A DNA stretch of 64,000 nucleotides from Capricornis sumatraensis (GCF_032405125.1 NC_091083.1:71209501-71273500); one strand, 5' to 3'; positions 19,851 to 31,372 are shown, counted from the stretch's first letter. Numbers and translations: made by a program. The notes: a model not told the origin generated them from the letters alone.

Positions 19851-20620
19851 TATCTATGCAATTGTTACTTTTCCTTTAAGATCCAACTATTGGATTACAA
19901 AAAATTCTACTAATGTTTTCTTTCTACTAATTCATCTCTTTCAAATTTTATGAATTATGTGTTTTTTTTTAAAATGTATTCTAACCTACCAAAAATAACA
20001 TTTGGCTTGTTTGTTTTTATTATTTGTTGCTAAATTGTAACTAGGAAAGTAACTAGGACTAACAATTTTAGGTACAAATTTGGTACATTTCAAAAGTTTT
20101 CATTTGGCTTAAAATAGGGTTTTGAAAGGGACTTTCACTGGTGCCCTGAAATATGTGTGTAGAATCCAGAGATATTGTCAAAGAAATGTCAAGTATATGT
20201 CAATATGCTTTAGATGCAATACCCTAAAGCATCTTGCAACCTGGGGAGAAGGGTGAGTAAGAAATCCTCCAAGACATATGAAAGGTCTTCTGTGATGGCC
20301 ATAAAAATTCATCAGCTGTGGAAACAACTGACTGATGACCCAGCTGCTGTCTCAGTGAAGCCATCACCATGTTTGGGCCAGGGTTACACTTCTCGTAGCC
20401 TGTTCCCAGCAGTGACTGACCACAGCAGGGTTACTAATACAGACCTACTCTTGTAGTATGCCGGGTCCTCCTCCAGGCCACTTTGGCTTGAGGACTCTGC
20501 ATCCTCCTGGCAACTGGGATTAACACGTAGTCCAAGACCCTTCATATCTATTCCTTCTTCACCTCCTTCTCCCTTGCAGGGACAGACCTACAGTGCTGCC
20601 AGGAGGCTCTAACAGTCTCC
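19851..20620. other. AT-rich, no recognised feature
   Basis: AT-rich to 20200, then mixed text; nothing assigned. Confidence 0.3.
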
Positions 20621-20621
20621 T

Positions 20622-21030
20622 TCAGAGGTGGGTTTTCCAGAGAAACAGAACTGATAGGATTTATTTGTTCATCTATTATTTAGCTATCTGGAGACCCAAG
20701 ACAATTGATGGTATAGTTTCAAAACTGAAGATCAGGAGTCTCAAGACCTGGGAATAGCTGATGTTTCTATATAAATTCGTAGTCAGGAAAAACTGACATC
20801 ATGGCTTGAAGGTAATCATACAGGAGGAATTCTCTGTTAGTTGAGGGAGGGTTGGCCATTTTGTCCTATCCAGCCCTTCAACTGATTGGATGAGGCCCAC
20901 CCAAAATAATTTTCCCTCAGTCTGCCAATTCAAATGTTAATCCCATTCAGAAATGCTCTTTTAGGAACATTCAGAGATAATGTCTAACTGAATATTTGGG
21001 CATCCAAGTGAAGTTGACACATGAGACTCA
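20622..21030. repeat. Ancient interspersed repeat, family unassigned
   Basis: Starts 'ggtgggttttccagagaaac' and ends 'gggcatccaagtgaagttga'+'cacatg', with 'cttcaactgattggatgagg' inside. The last ~140 bases recur near 40500-40640, confirming a family; I do not name it. Confidence 0.5.
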
Positions 21031-21540
21031 ACTTGTTTTAGCTGAGGCAGGTGGTCTTTAGCATTGATTTCAAAGACTCATGACTTTAGGGCTGAGGTGA
21101 GTTTGTGATTGACTTGGGTTTTCACTCATGGTGTCAAGAGGGCTGGTCCACCCAGTAATTTCCACCTTGACCTCATTGGCCAGAATAACTCACATGGCCA
21201 CTGCTATTTTCAAGGGAGACTGAGCAAAGTAGCTGGTATCTTGGTGCACTGTCTCCCTGCAAAAGTCAGCAAGAATGGGTGTTGGCTGGCCAATGAGTAA
21301 TCTATAGCAATATCTGCTCCATGAAGTAGATTGTTGATCTGGGGTTCAGCAGAGTTTCAGCAGGACTTGTAAAAGAATCTTCAGCTATTCTTAGGGAGAA
21401 GACAGATAATATGGACTGGGTTTTAGAAAATCCCAATAGATAAATAACTAGCTTTACCTATTTAGAATAGATTAGAGTGGATATTATCCTGCAGAGAGGT
21501 CTCTACTGGGGTGCCTAATGGCTCAATTTCATTCCCGATC
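21031..21540. other. No recognised feature
   Basis: No repeat or gene identified. Confidence 0.3.
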
Positions 21541-21749
21541 CTATTTAGCATTTTAATTCATATTTGTTTTTGGCTGTGCTGAGTCTCCCTTGTTTTGCGG
21601 GGTTTTCTCACGTTGCAGAGAGCAGGGACTTCTCTAGTTGTGGTGCGTGGGATTCTCATTGCTGTGGCTTCTCTTGCTGTGGAGCACTGGTTCTAGGCAT
21701 GCAAACTTCAGTAGTTGCTGCACACAGGCTCAGTAGTTGAGGCTCCTGG

Positions 21750-22169
21750 TGTTACGCCCAAAGTCTGAGTTCCCAAAACTGAGAGAATAAGACATCCACG
21801 GCAATGTGAAAGCATAAAAGGGGTTTATTGCTAGCTCGAGCTAGGGCTCAAGTCTCATCCAGTGCAGTGGAGTCTTGACGAGATCCCCGAGCTCTGAATC
21901 ACAGCTGCTTTTATACAGGCGGTTCTTTGTTTCTGTAACAGCATAGCTGGCGGGTGATGATTGGCTAATCCACGCGGGCGCACGTGCGCGTGCGCAATTT
22001 TTAAATCCCGCATCCCTATCCGGATTGGCTCGGGTTTGGCGCGAGTGGGACTTTCCTGATTGGCTCGGGCGTAGCTTCCCGGAATCGTGACTCAGGTTTA
22101 CAAGAACCCGAAACTTAGGCCTAGTGTAGCTCGTTGAGCCTGTCATGGCTCAGGTCTGGTCCCTTAACA
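21750..22169 (-). mobile_element. Solo LTR, ERV1-like, antisense, 420 bp, with 4-bp duplication
   Basis: The ends are TGTTA...TAACA, and CTGG is duplicated at 21746-21749 and 22170-22173. Removing the LTR and one CTGG restores a continuous CHR SINE. On the minus strand the order is three CCAAT boxes (AGCCAAT opposite 22059, 22024 and 21959), TATAAAAG opposite about 21910-21917, then AATAAA opposite about 21822. This is a clean U3-R-U5 layout; the 4-bp duplication fits class I retroviral LTRs. No viral gene is present. Confidence 0.88.
21908..22090 (-). promoter_or_regulatory. LTR promoter: three CCAAT boxes and a TATA box
   Basis: 'attggct' occurs at about 21959, 22025 and 22060 on the plus strand, each AGCCAAT in the LTR direction. 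'cttttata' at 21910 is the TATA box. The text between is CpG-rich ('cacgcgggcgcacgtgcgcg'). Whether it still drives transcription is not knowable from sequence. Confidence 0.6.
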
Positions 22170-22307
22170 CTGGGCTCCAGAATTGTGGTGCACAGGCTAA
22201 ATAGCTCTGCAGCATGTGGGATCTTCCCAGATTTGACCTGTGTTTCCTGAATTGGCAGGTGCATTCTTTACCCCTGAGCCACCAGGGAAGCCTCTATTTA
22301 GCATTTT

Positions 22308-23111
22308 TAACGAATGATTTGGATGAAGAGATAGAAAATCCACTGATGAGATTCACAGATGAAATAGAGATGAAAAATAAAAAGTGTGAAGAGGCTAGAT
22401 GAAAGAATCAGTATCTGAAAAGACCTTGGCTACCTGTGTGGGGCCAAATCTTAAAAAATGAATCAGCACAAGAATAATGGAGTGTCTTGCATTGGGATAC
22501 AGAAGCAATGACCCAAATCCTGGTGAGGGAAGCTCCAGCTTATCCTAGCATGTCTTTAATGTCTTGGGGCTTTTAGTTCATGCTTGACTTCATATAAGTA
22601 ACCAGGGTGATATGGACCCCCCAAGCCAGTTTGCTCTCAGACAATGTTAATGGAAATACAGAAGAGCTGAGATATTGGGCATAGAATGAGAATTCAGTAG
22701 AAGGAGAGTGTCAGAACCGTTGCAGGGAAAAGTCAATTCGATCTCATGTTGGAACTGTTTGTTTGACTTGCTTTTCATTGCTTTTGTTATTATAATCATA
22801 CAGAAGGGCCTGCATCAGAGAATCCTGCCCTTCTGCCTGACTGTCAAAGTGCCTTTGTTCAGAACCCTGTCCTCCTGCAGATGGAAGGAAAGAAGAAATG
22901 AACACATCCTCTGCCTGGGGCTTGCCATTCTAGGAGATACTTGCAAGATTAATGGTCTTTTTACTTTGTTTCCTCAACTCCCCCCATCACTGATCTGTAA
23001 AAGATCCTGGAATCCAGACCCAGATAAAATGGTTTTTTGAGACATCAGTCTGTCGTTTTCTCTGGCAGGTCAGTGGGGCAGCCGGAGGTAGTAACAAATT
23101 ACTCTGTAACA
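22308..23111. other. No recognised gene or repeat
   Basis: A 110-residue frame at 22708-23040 has a hydrophobic middle but no start context, splice pattern or family resemblance I can recognise. I treat it as chance. Confidence 0.3.
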
Positions 23112-23328
23112 GACCAGGGGTGGGACTTCTCATGACTCAGTGGTAGAGAATCTGCCTGCAATGCAGGAGATGCAGGACATGCAGATTCAATCCTTGGGTT
23201 GGGAAGATCCCTTGGAGCAGGAAAATGGCAATCCCCTCTAGTATTCTTGCCTGGGAAATTCCATGGACAGGGGAGCTTGGCAGGCTACAGTCCACAGGGG
23301 TTGCAAAGAATTGGATGCAACAGAGCTT
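23112..23328 (+). repeat. Bov-tA SINE
   Basis: 'gggacttctcatgactcagt' to 'gaattggatgcaacagagct'. Complete, diverged. Confidence 0.9.
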
Positions 23329-23532
23329 GCTTGCATGCATATTTGGGGTATCCAGGTGAAAGGTGAACCACTTCGCTTCCTTCAAAAATCTGTCAAGATT
23401 TGGGGAACAATGCTTGCTTCCTCATTTTATGAAAGAAGGAGACTTGAGGAGATGAGAACCACTGATCTATGGAAAACTGTAGGATCTGGAGGCATCCAGG
23501 AGGTTGACTGACCAAGGATGGAATAAGATATC

Positions 23533-24455
23533 ATTACAGACTGGTTCCAAATAGGAAAAGGAGTACGTCAAGGATGTATATTGTCACTCTACTTATTTAA
23601 CATATGCAGAGTACATCATGAGAAACGCTGGGCTGGAAGAAATACAAGCTGGAATCAAGATTGCTGGGAGAAATATTAATAACCTCAGATATGCAGATGA
23701 CACCACCCTTATGGCAGAAAGTGAAGAGGAACTAAAAAGCCTCTCGATGAAAGTGAAAGAGGAGAGTGAAAAAGCTGGCTGAAAGCTCAACATTCAGAAA
23801 ACGAAGATCATGGCATCTGGTCCCATCACTTCATGGGAAACAGATGGGGAAACAGTGGAAACAGTGTCAGACTTTATTTTTTGGGGCTCCAAAATCACTG
23901 CAGATGGTGATTGCAGCCATGAAATAAGAAGACGCTTACTCCTTGGAAGGAAAGTTATGATCAACCTAGATAGCATATTGAAAAGCAGAGACATTACTTT
24001 GCCATCAAAGTCCGTCTAGTCAAGGCTATGGTTTTCTCAGTAGTCATGTATGGATGTGAGAGTTGGACTGTGAAGAAAGCTGAGCGCTGAAGAATTGATG
24101 CTTTTGAACTGTGGTGTTGGAGAAGACTCTTGAGAGTCCCTTGGACTGCAAGGAGATCCAACCAGTCCATTCTGAAGGAGATCAGCCCTGGGATTTCTTT
24201 GGCAGGAATGATGCTAAAGCTGAAACTCCAGTACTTTGGCCACCTGATGCGAAGAGTTGACTCATTGGAAAAGACTCTGATTCTGGGAGGGATTGGGGGC
24301 AGGAGGAGAAGGGGATGACAGAGGATGAGGTGGCTGGATGGCATCACAGACTCGATGGATGTGAGTCTGAGTGAACTCTGGGAGTTGGTGCTGCGTTTCA
24401 TGGGGTTGCAAAGAATTGGACACAACTGAGTGACTGAACTGAACTGAACTGAACT
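23533..24455 (+). mobile_element. BovB (RTE) copy, 5'-truncated, reverse-transcriptase end
   Basis: Starts within the RT palm ('actggttccaaataggaaaa') and runs to a TGAAC-repeat tail at about 24430-24455. The product would be the BovB reverse transcriptase C-terminal half, which normally makes cDNA by target-primed reverse transcription in the nucleus. The catalytic YADD lies at about 23690-23700 ('LRYADDTTLMAES'). The endonuclease and the motif A region are missing. Confidence 0.93.
23600..24380 (+). pseudogene. BovB reverse transcriptase remnant, interrupted
   Basis: The motif C frame reads on to a TGA at about 23780 where other copies in this window have a leucine codon. Downstream pieces, 'KTKIMASGPITSWE' type (23810-24019) and the 'RVPWTARRSNQSILK' type (24130-24318), are split by further stops or frameshifts. 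It is a dead copy by several independent lesions. Nothing suggests host use. Confidence 0.85.
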
Positions 24456-25820
24456 GAAGAGGCAGTGAGTTCCTTGTTGTTAGAAGCATTCAAGCTGGGG
24501 AAGGAGACTATTAAGATAAACATTGAGTGAACAGACAGATGAGTTGCACCCTAATAGAATTCCTTTCTGTTCCTGGGGCTCTTTGATTCTCTAAATTTCT
24601 GATGATCTCTGGGGCCACCTGAATCAGGGGAGGGGCTGATCATGGAGGTACAGTAGCTGCTGGTCTGAGATTCTCAGGAGGTTGATGACACTCTGACTGT
24701 TCTAGGAGGGCACTGATTTAAGTACCTATGACTAAAGGTACTGTTTCCGAGTGGTTTTTAGGTTTGACAACAGAAGGGTAAATTGAGTCAGAATAGGACA
24801 TTAGCTAATACAGTGAGGGGCATGAAGGGTCAGCAGACTACCCTCTAATTTGAGACATCTTGAACCATGGGACTCAGGGCTGGAGATGACTGGGTGTGTT
24901 AGGATCTTGGTTTATCCGTCTCCTCATTGTGGGTCAGTCATCTGTGGCTTCATTAATCGTTAGTTCATGGTGTGATGGGTATGATTATATGGCTGTAAGT
25001 AAGCACTGCACTGAGTTACTGAAACATTATAGAGCATGTGCCTGCACGCTGCAGGAGCTAGAGATGTGAGAGAAATCAAATATGGTCTCTGGACTGGAGG
25101 GACTCACGGCTCAGTGATGGAGAGGACCCAAAATCAAATAGATATTTACGGGTAGAAGACCTTGATAGATAGTTGTGTGGGTATAAGAAAGCCCATGTAA
25201 CTACTTATGCCTGTGGCAGGGGGTATCAGAGGATGTCGTTCTAAAGTTGAGTCACAGAGGGTCAATGCTTTAAATGAATAAGAGCTCAGGGAAGGCTTTC
25301 CCGGTAGGAGGGCAGTATGTGCAAAGGCCCAGTCTTGCAATGTCCTGGTGCATTCTGGGAATGGCACTGTTTTCTGGGTAGCTGAAAGGGGGAAGTTCAT
25401 GGTGAGGGGTGAGACTCAGAATATTTGAATCTGGCATTGAAGGCCACGTTAGCCATCTTTACTTAGCTCTGTCAGCCTTAAGGATCCACGTGGGGCTGTA
25501 AAAATAGGGCAGGGCTGTGATTTTGAACTTTTTCTAGAGGTCACTTCTTGGGGCTCTGGTTTGTGGGCCAGGCAGGATGAGGCAGGGGATGGGAGACCAG
25601 CTGGACCCAAGCTGACTGCACGAGGCTCCTTTCTTTCCCTCCATTAGGTTGTTTCCATATTGAATGATTCATAGAAAGATATCTGCTCTCCAACTCTTCC
25701 TTTTTGGGGGGACCTCATTGGCCTGGGGGAGGTGCTCTGTGCTTATTTAGTAATCCTGTGGGGTTTCCTGGGAGAACCCCAGTGTCTAGGTGGACTGCTT
25801 GGGACAGAAGAGAGACATCA
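24456..25820. other. Low-repeat stretch with ancient fragments
   Basis: 24460-24500 and 32030-32090 share 'gtgagttc' with a following 'agaag.attcaa' pattern, suggesting one old family. 25270-25390 has the wording 'ctttcccggtaggagggcag' and 'gcaaaggcccagtcttgcaa', again an old unassigned repeat. No gene seen. Confidence 0.35.
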
Positions 25821-26285
25821 CTGTTTGCTCTGTGTCTGCCGTGTGCCAGGGACTTCACACAAGTCATTTCTTTCTCTTCTTTCATTTTTTTTTTAAACTT
25901 TTTATTTTGTTTTGGGGTATAGCCAATTAACAATGTTGTGATAGTTTCAGGTGGACAGCAAAGGGACTCAGCCATATATATACATGTATCCATTCTCCCC
26001 CAAACTCCCTAACCATCCAGGCTGCCACAAAACACTGAGCAGAGTTCCCTGTGCTATACAGTAGGACCTCACTTGTTATTCATTTTAAATACAGCAGCGT
26101 GTACATGTCCATCCCAAACTCCCTGTCTTCTCATCCTAACTCTGAGAGGTTGCAGGTTTCCACAGGTGGAAAGTGAAGCCTAGAGAAATGACAAAACTTG
26201 CTGAAGGCCTCATAGCTTGTCAGTGGCAGAGCTGGGATTTGAACCTGTACCTATCGACTCTCAGTTCATCACCAGAGTACCCCCA
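25820..26285 (-). repeat. MIR, antisense, split by an L1 3' end
   Basis: 'gccgtgtgccagggacttca' lies left of the L1. To the right are 'gtggaaagtgaagcctagag', 'aaatgacaaaacttgctgaa', 'gtcagtggcagagctgggat' and 'ttgaacctg', which is the antisense MIR order. Confidence 0.7.
25885..26140 (-). repeat. L1 3' UTR, antisense
   Basis: 'ctttttattttgttttgggg', 'tatagccaattaacaatgtt' and 'ttccctgtgctatacagtag' are the ruminant antisense L1 3' end. Confidence 0.82.
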
Positions 26286-26289
26286 CTGT

Positions 26290-27105
26290 TTGCCTACCCC
26301 CAGGGTTGCTGATGAAGGCAAGCTGGTGGCATCGCTGGCTGGTAGACTGCGTGTATCAAGAGCCTGGCTGACCATCCAGGGGTGGCAGACAGGGCACAGT
26401 GACTTGCTGGCAGCTCCCTGGTCCTGTCTGTCCCGGCCTGTCTCCCACACAGATTAATTGCTGCTCGTGGGAGGTGTGATGTTCCCGGCACATGTGGGAG
26501 GGGAGCGTGCAGCCATGCTTATCACCAGCCTGTACTGGCACAGCTGGCAGCCTGCACAGCACCCTCATTGGAAAGCCATCCATCAGCCGGCAGCACTGCA
26601 CTGTCCTCGAAATCCAACTGCAGAGCTGGCACCTCTGGGCCTCCTCAAATGTGACAGGCACCCCCTGGCTCAGCACCCCTGGGTTGGGCCTGTGTGTTTG
26701 CTTCCTGCCAGGCTCCTGGGGGTAGTGGAGCCTTGCCTGATTGAGTGTTTCACTCTTTGGGGGTTAGTCTTGGGAAAACCCTAGGCTGGGGTTCTGGGCA
26801 TTTCTTGAACAGAGCCCCTTGTCTTCCTCGTGGCAGCTTCCGAGAGGAGCAAGAACTCCCAAGACACAACAGTCCCCAGTGTCCCCCTAAGTTCCAGAGG
26901 CCAGAGTGTCCCTCTGTATCTCAGCTGAGACCAGGCTGCAGGGCCAGGCAGGGCTGGGGTGTGGCCCAGCCAGACCAGTGCTTGGATCTGTGTAGATGGG
27001 GAGGTGGGATGGAGCCCACGTTCAAAGGGCTTTAGCTATTCTGACTCTGAGGTCCTTGGTCCCTTTTACAAGAAACAGGTGCCATTAACTTGAGCTCCCA
27101 GGTTT
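26290..27105. other. GC-rich repeat-poor stretch, candidate conserved non-coding DNA
   Basis: No repeats recognised over about 800 bases. It has a GATA-type 'gcttatcacc' at 26517 and an E-box 'gcacagctggcagc' at 26539. Overlapping open frames on both strands reflect GC content rather than an exon: no splice-bounded frame stands out. Confidence 0.3.
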
Positions 27106-27217
27106 AGAGCACTGATTCTCAAACACACCCGTGTGTCAGAATCATCTACAGGCCTTGAGGAAAGTGAAGACTGCTAGGCCACATCCTCAGAATGTTTGAT
27201 TCACTAGGTCTAGGGTG

Positions 27218-27448
27218 TTGTTGTTTAGTCTCTAAGTCGTGTCTGACTCATTTGTGACCCCATGGACTGTAGCTCGCCAGGCTCCTCTTTCCATGGGATT
27301 TCCCTGGCAAGAATAATGGAGTGGGTTGCTATTTCCTTCTCCAGGGGATCTTTCTGATCCAGGGATCAAACCCACGTCTCCTGATTGCAGGACTATACCA
27401 CTATCCTGATTGCAGGATTCTTTACCACTAAGCCACCTGTGAAGCCCC
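27218..27448 (-). repeat. Bov-tA SINE, antisense, with internal 26-bp duplication
   Basis: Full antisense Bov-tA inside MER5A. 'cctgattgcagga' occurs twice (about 27379 and 27405), separated by 'ctataccactat', which lengthens the element. TCTAGGGT lies on both sides. Confidence 0.9.
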
Positions 27449-27489
27449 AGATCTAGGGTAGAGTTCAAGAATTTGTGTTTCTTTCTTTT

Positions 27490-27960
27490 TTTAAAAAAGC
27501 ATACCCTGCTATACATTACATCCCAGAACTTATTTATCTTATAACTGAAAGTTTGTGACTTTCAACACCTAATCTATTTTGCTCATATCCCATCCTCTGT
27601 CTCTGGAAACCCCTAATCTATTCTCTGTATCTACAAGTTCAGTTTTTTTTTTTTTAAAGATTCTATATATAAGTGAGATTATACAGTTTTTCTCTTTGTC
27701 TGATTTACTTAACTTAGCATAAGGCCTTCAAGGTCCAATTCATCTGTTGTAAACAGCAAACTTTTCTTTTTTATGGCTGAATAATATTCCATCACGTGTG
27801 TTTATATCTGTGTCTACAGCTGTGCCTATATCTATCTATTTATCTGTTTCACATCTTTGTTTTAATCCATGCATCTGTTGATGGACACTCAGGTTGCTTC
27901 CATCTTATTTGTTGTAAGTAATGCTGCAGTGAACATGCGGGTGCAAATATTTTTGAAAGA
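27490..27960 (-). repeat. L1 3' portion, antisense
   Basis: 'aatctattctctgtatctac', 'ttttatggctgaataatatt', 'atgcatctgttgatggacac' and 'taatgctgcagtgaacatgc'. Inserted in MER5A. Confidence 0.85.
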
Positions 27961-28282
27961 TAGTGATATTTGGATTTCTAACTTGTTCCCAGGTGATGTC
28001 AATGCTATGGGCCCAGGGTACATGCTTTGAGAACTCCTGGTTTAGAGAAAGGCCATTCAAAGCCTTCCTTAAAAAACCTTCTTAAAAATTTGCAAAAATC
28101 CCAACTCTTGGTTCCTTTGAGTTGTTAGTTCCTGCCTAATTATCTGATTGCCAGCCTGCCCAGGTTGTCCTAGACCTGGGAATCTGAGATAAAATTCAGT
28201 CCACTCCTGTGAGTGACAGGAGCTGTTTCAGGAGTGGTCAGCTGACTTTGGTGATGGTTGGGGCAGCTAGAGCAGGGTCTTT

Positions 28283-29211
28283 TTTCTTTTTTGTAAATTA
28301 ATTAATTAATTTTAATTGGAGGCTAATTATGGGCTTCCCTGGTGGCTCAGAGGGTAAAGCATCTGCTTGCAATGTGGGAGACCTGGGTTTGATCCCTGGG
28401 TCGGGAAGATCCCCTAGAGAAGGAAATGGCAACCCACTTGGTACTCTTGCCTGGAAAATCCCATGGACGGAGAAGCCTGATAGGTTATAGTCCATGGGGT
28501 TGCAAAGAGTTGGACACGACTGAGCGACTTCACTTTCTTTCACTTTACTTTACAATATTGTAGTGGTTTTTGCCGTACATTCATGTGAATCAGCCATGGG
28601 TGTAGATGTGCTCCCCATCCTGAACCCCTTCCCACCTCCCTCCCCACCCCATCCCTCAAGGTCATCCCAGTACACCAGCCCTGAGCACCCTGTCTCATGC
28701 ATCAAACCTGGACTGGCCATTTATTTCACATATGGTAATATACATGTTTCAATGTTATTCTCTCAAATCATCCCACCCTCGCCTTCTCCCACAGAGTCCA
28801 AAAGTCTGTTCTTTACATCTGTGTCTCTTTTGCTGTCTCTCCTATAGGGTTATCATTATCATCTTTCTAAATTCCATATATATGTGTTAATATACTGTAT
28901 TGGTGTTTTTCTTTCTGACTTACTTCATTCTGTATAATAGGTTCCAGTTTCATCCACCTCATTAGTACTGATTCAAACGCATTCTTTTTTATAGCTGAGT
29001 AATATTCCATTGTGTGTATGTACCACAGCTTTCTTATCCATTCATCTGCCGATGGACATCTAGGTTGCTTCCATGTCTTAGCTATTGTAGACAGTGCTGT
29101 GATGAACATTGGGGTACCCGTGTCTCTTACAATTCTGGTTTCCTCAATGTGTATGACCAGCAGTAGGATTGCTGGGTCATATGGCAGTACTATTGCCAGT
29201 TTTTTAAGGAA
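28283..29211 (-). mobile_element. Bovine-type L1, antisense, 5'-truncated, with 15-bp duplication
   Basis: TAGAGCAGGGTCTTT flanks it at 28268-28282 and 29212-29226. On the minus strand the ORF2 end is open for about 125 residues (29253-28867), with 'PSADEWIRKLWYIHTMEYYS' and the terminator after 'ILTHIYGI', then the 3' UTR. The UTR carries a Bov-tA (28331-28547). It is a dead-on-arrival fragment. Confidence 0.92.
28331..28547 (+). repeat. Bov-tA SINE inside L1 3' UTR
   Basis: Close to consensus: 'gggcttccctggtggctcag', 'gatccctgggtcgggaagat', 'ttggacacgactgagcgact'. Removing it rejoins the L1 text 'ggaggctaatta' and 'ctttacaatatt'. Confidence 0.95.
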
Positions 29212-29226
29212 TAGAGCAGGGTCTTT

Positions 29227-29660
29227 ATCAGAGCAATGCAACTGTAACCCCATTCAGATGCTTATTATGTTAGTTGTCCTTTGGCCAAGAGTCTTTTGAG
29301 AGGATGACCTGAGATGATATATGTGAAAGATCTGGTTTGTGGAGGATGCGCAGTCAAGGCTAGTTTCCTCCTTCCATCTCTGACCCATAAGACAGATTTG
29401 GCTGCAACTGACCCTCAGGAGAAGCTGTGCAGAGAGGAGAGTCTGGGGGATAACTCAATAGGCTTCCCCTCCTCTTGCAGCCCATCTGATGATAAAAGAG
29501 ACTTTGCCCCTGGGGTCCTTAACCCTTCAAGCCTCCACAAGCAGGACTGTCTTCTCCTGGGGTTTGCTTATTTGACATTTTCCCAGTGCCAGGAGCTGGT
29601 CTGGTGATAAGCCCCAGCACACTGACCTTTATAAAGATTCTAGGGTGTTCAGACTGCATT
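29227..29660. other. No recognised feature
   Basis: Short gap between an L1 and a CHR SINE; nothing assigned. Confidence 0.3.
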
Positions 29661-29667
29661 CATATTT

Positions 29668-29990
29668 TAAAATTTTATTTACGCATTTAGTTTTGGCTGT
29701 GCTGGGTCTTCATTGCTGCGTGGGCTTTTCTCTAGTTGCCGTGAGCAGGGGCAGCTCTCTAGTTGCTATACACGGGCTTCTCACTGCAGTGGCCTTTCTT
29801 GTAGAGCACAGGCTCCAAGCACGTGGGTTCAGTAGTTGCGGCTCCCAGGCTCTAGAACCCAGGCTCAGTAGGTGCGGCACGAGGGTTTTAATTGCTCCAC
29901 GGCATGTGGGATCCTCCTGGATCGGGATTGAACCTGTGTCTCCTGCGTTGTCAGGCAGATTCTTCACCACTGAGCCCTCAGGGAAGCCCA
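29668..29990 (-). repeat. CHR-type SINE, antisense, long form
   Basis: 'ttagttttggctgtgctggg' to 'accactgagccctcagggaa'. Near full length. Confidence 0.92.
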
Positions 29991-29997
29991 CTTCATT

Positions 29998-30174
29998 TAA
30001 AAAATCTTTTTATTTGACTGCATCAGGTCTTAGTTGTGACATGAAGGATCTTTAGTTGTGGCATGCAAACTCTTAGTTGTTGCTTGTGGGATCTAGTTCC
30101 CTGACCAGGGATAGAACCTGGGGCCCCCTGCATTGGGAGGGCAGAGTCTTAGCCACTGGACCCCCAGGGAAGCC
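29998..30174 (-). repeat. CHR-type SINE, antisense, second copy in tandem
   Basis: 'tttttatttgactgcatcag' to 'gacccccagggaagccc'. Same orientation and abutting the previous copy. Confidence 0.9.
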
Positions 30175-31135
30175 CACACACCACATTCTTTGGGAAAGAT
30201 CTTCAACTACATCCTTCCCTCTCATCCCATCTCTTAGGGGTTTCACCCATCTGTCCAAAGCTGTTTGCCAGATGCTGGATGTCCTGCGGTGGCAGAGAAG
30301 TCCTCAAATTTTCCAGGGTCTTCAAAGGAAGGGTCTCAGATACCTCCTGGGGCTCAAACTTGCTGCAGGATGGGTAGTTTCAGTTGGAAATCTCCAGCTG
30401 AGTCTCGATGATCTGTGTCATCGTAAGCACCAGAGAGTATTTTACTCCCTACTTCCCAACAGTTAGCCTTCGAAGCCAAGGCACCTGTTCCAGTTTAGCT
30501 TTTGCACTTTTGATTTCCCAGGGAGAATGATTTACCTCTTTCCTTTGCTCTAGTAAGTGTGATTTTGCAGTTTGGGTAGTAACCCCGATTTCCTCCAGGA
30601 AAAAACATAAGAAGGTGATTCAGCAAGGGATAAAGATGGTTTTTCTCCTAGACTATACATTCCTTCCATGAGGTATGTAATCTTAACTCCATTTTGCATC
30701 TCATGCTTGCTTACAGCACTAATCAGGGCTGCAACAATAGTTAGCACCCAACAATAGTTAGCGCCCATATCCCACCCCCTCCACTGTTATTGTAATTGGC
30801 TGGAGTCATGGATGTCCTGGGTAACAGGGTACCAACTTCTGATTCTATTTCTTGGCTCTTCTAGGGTAAGGATGCTGGAGGCAAGGAGACTATAATGGAA
30901 AGCTCAGACAGTTGGTATGGACTGCCTCTGATGGGGCCTTATCTTTAGCAAAGAGAGTATTTTTTATTTTAACAAAGGTGATTTTGTTAAAAATAACATA
31001 ATTTTTATTCAAGACATGGGTGATTGACTTTATCATTTTTGCTTTCTGTAATGCTCTAAAGAGGAAACATCAGTCCACAAGGCATGGAGGAGGAAGATGC
31101 TACATTCTGAGACTTGGAGTGAATTCCTTAGTTTT
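30175..31135. other. No recognised gene or repeat; short direct repeat at 30730
   Basis: 'caacaatagttagc' occurs twice at about 30731 and 30749 in a perfect 18-bp period. A stretch of 'aaaataacataatttttatt' follows near 30990. Nothing else supported. Confidence 0.35.
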
Positions 31136-31139
31136 AAAA

Positions 31140-31372
31140 TATTTTGTTTTATTTTTGGCTGCACGGGCTCTTCATCGCTCTGCCTGGGTTTTCTCTAGTT
31201 GTGGTGTGTGGACTTCTCATTGAGATGTCTTCTCTTGCCGTGGAGCACAGCCTCTGGAGCGCCACTTCAGTAGTTGTGGCACACGGGCTTAGTTGCCCTG
31301 AGACATGTGGGATCTTCCCGGACCAGGGATCAAACCTGTGTCCCTGGCATTGGCAGGTGGACTCTTAGCCAG
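31140..31372 (-). repeat. CHR-type SINE, antisense
   Basis: 'ttttatttttggctgcacgg' to 'gcattggcaggtggactctt'. Internally shortened compared with the copy at 29668. Confidence 0.9.

Larger units (their letters stand above)
21555..22293 (-). repeat. CHR-type SINE, antisense, with 14-bp duplication, split by a solo LTR
   Basis: The left part has 'gtttttggctgtgctgagtc' and 'gcttctcttgctgtggagca'. The right part resumes with 'attgtggtgcacaggctaaa' and ends 'gagccaccagggaagcct'. CTATTTAGCATTTT flanks it at 21541-21554 and 22294-22307. Confidence 0.92.
27112..28045 (+). repeat. MER5A-like hAT element, split by Bov-tA and L1
   Basis: 'actgattctcaaacacaccc', 'gtgtcagaatcatctacagg' and 'gaatgtttgattcactaggt' start the element. 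It resumes between the insertions ('agttcaagaatttgtgtttc') and ends 'gttcccaggtgatgtcaatg' and 'atgctttgagaactcctggt'. The non-autonomous DNA transposon has inverted ends (ttctcaa / ttgagaa). Confidence 0.75.

Noticed and set aside
22708..23040. 110-residue open frame with a hydrophobic segment
   Set aside because: No family resemblance, no splice or promoter context, and length is expected by chance in a 64-kb window.
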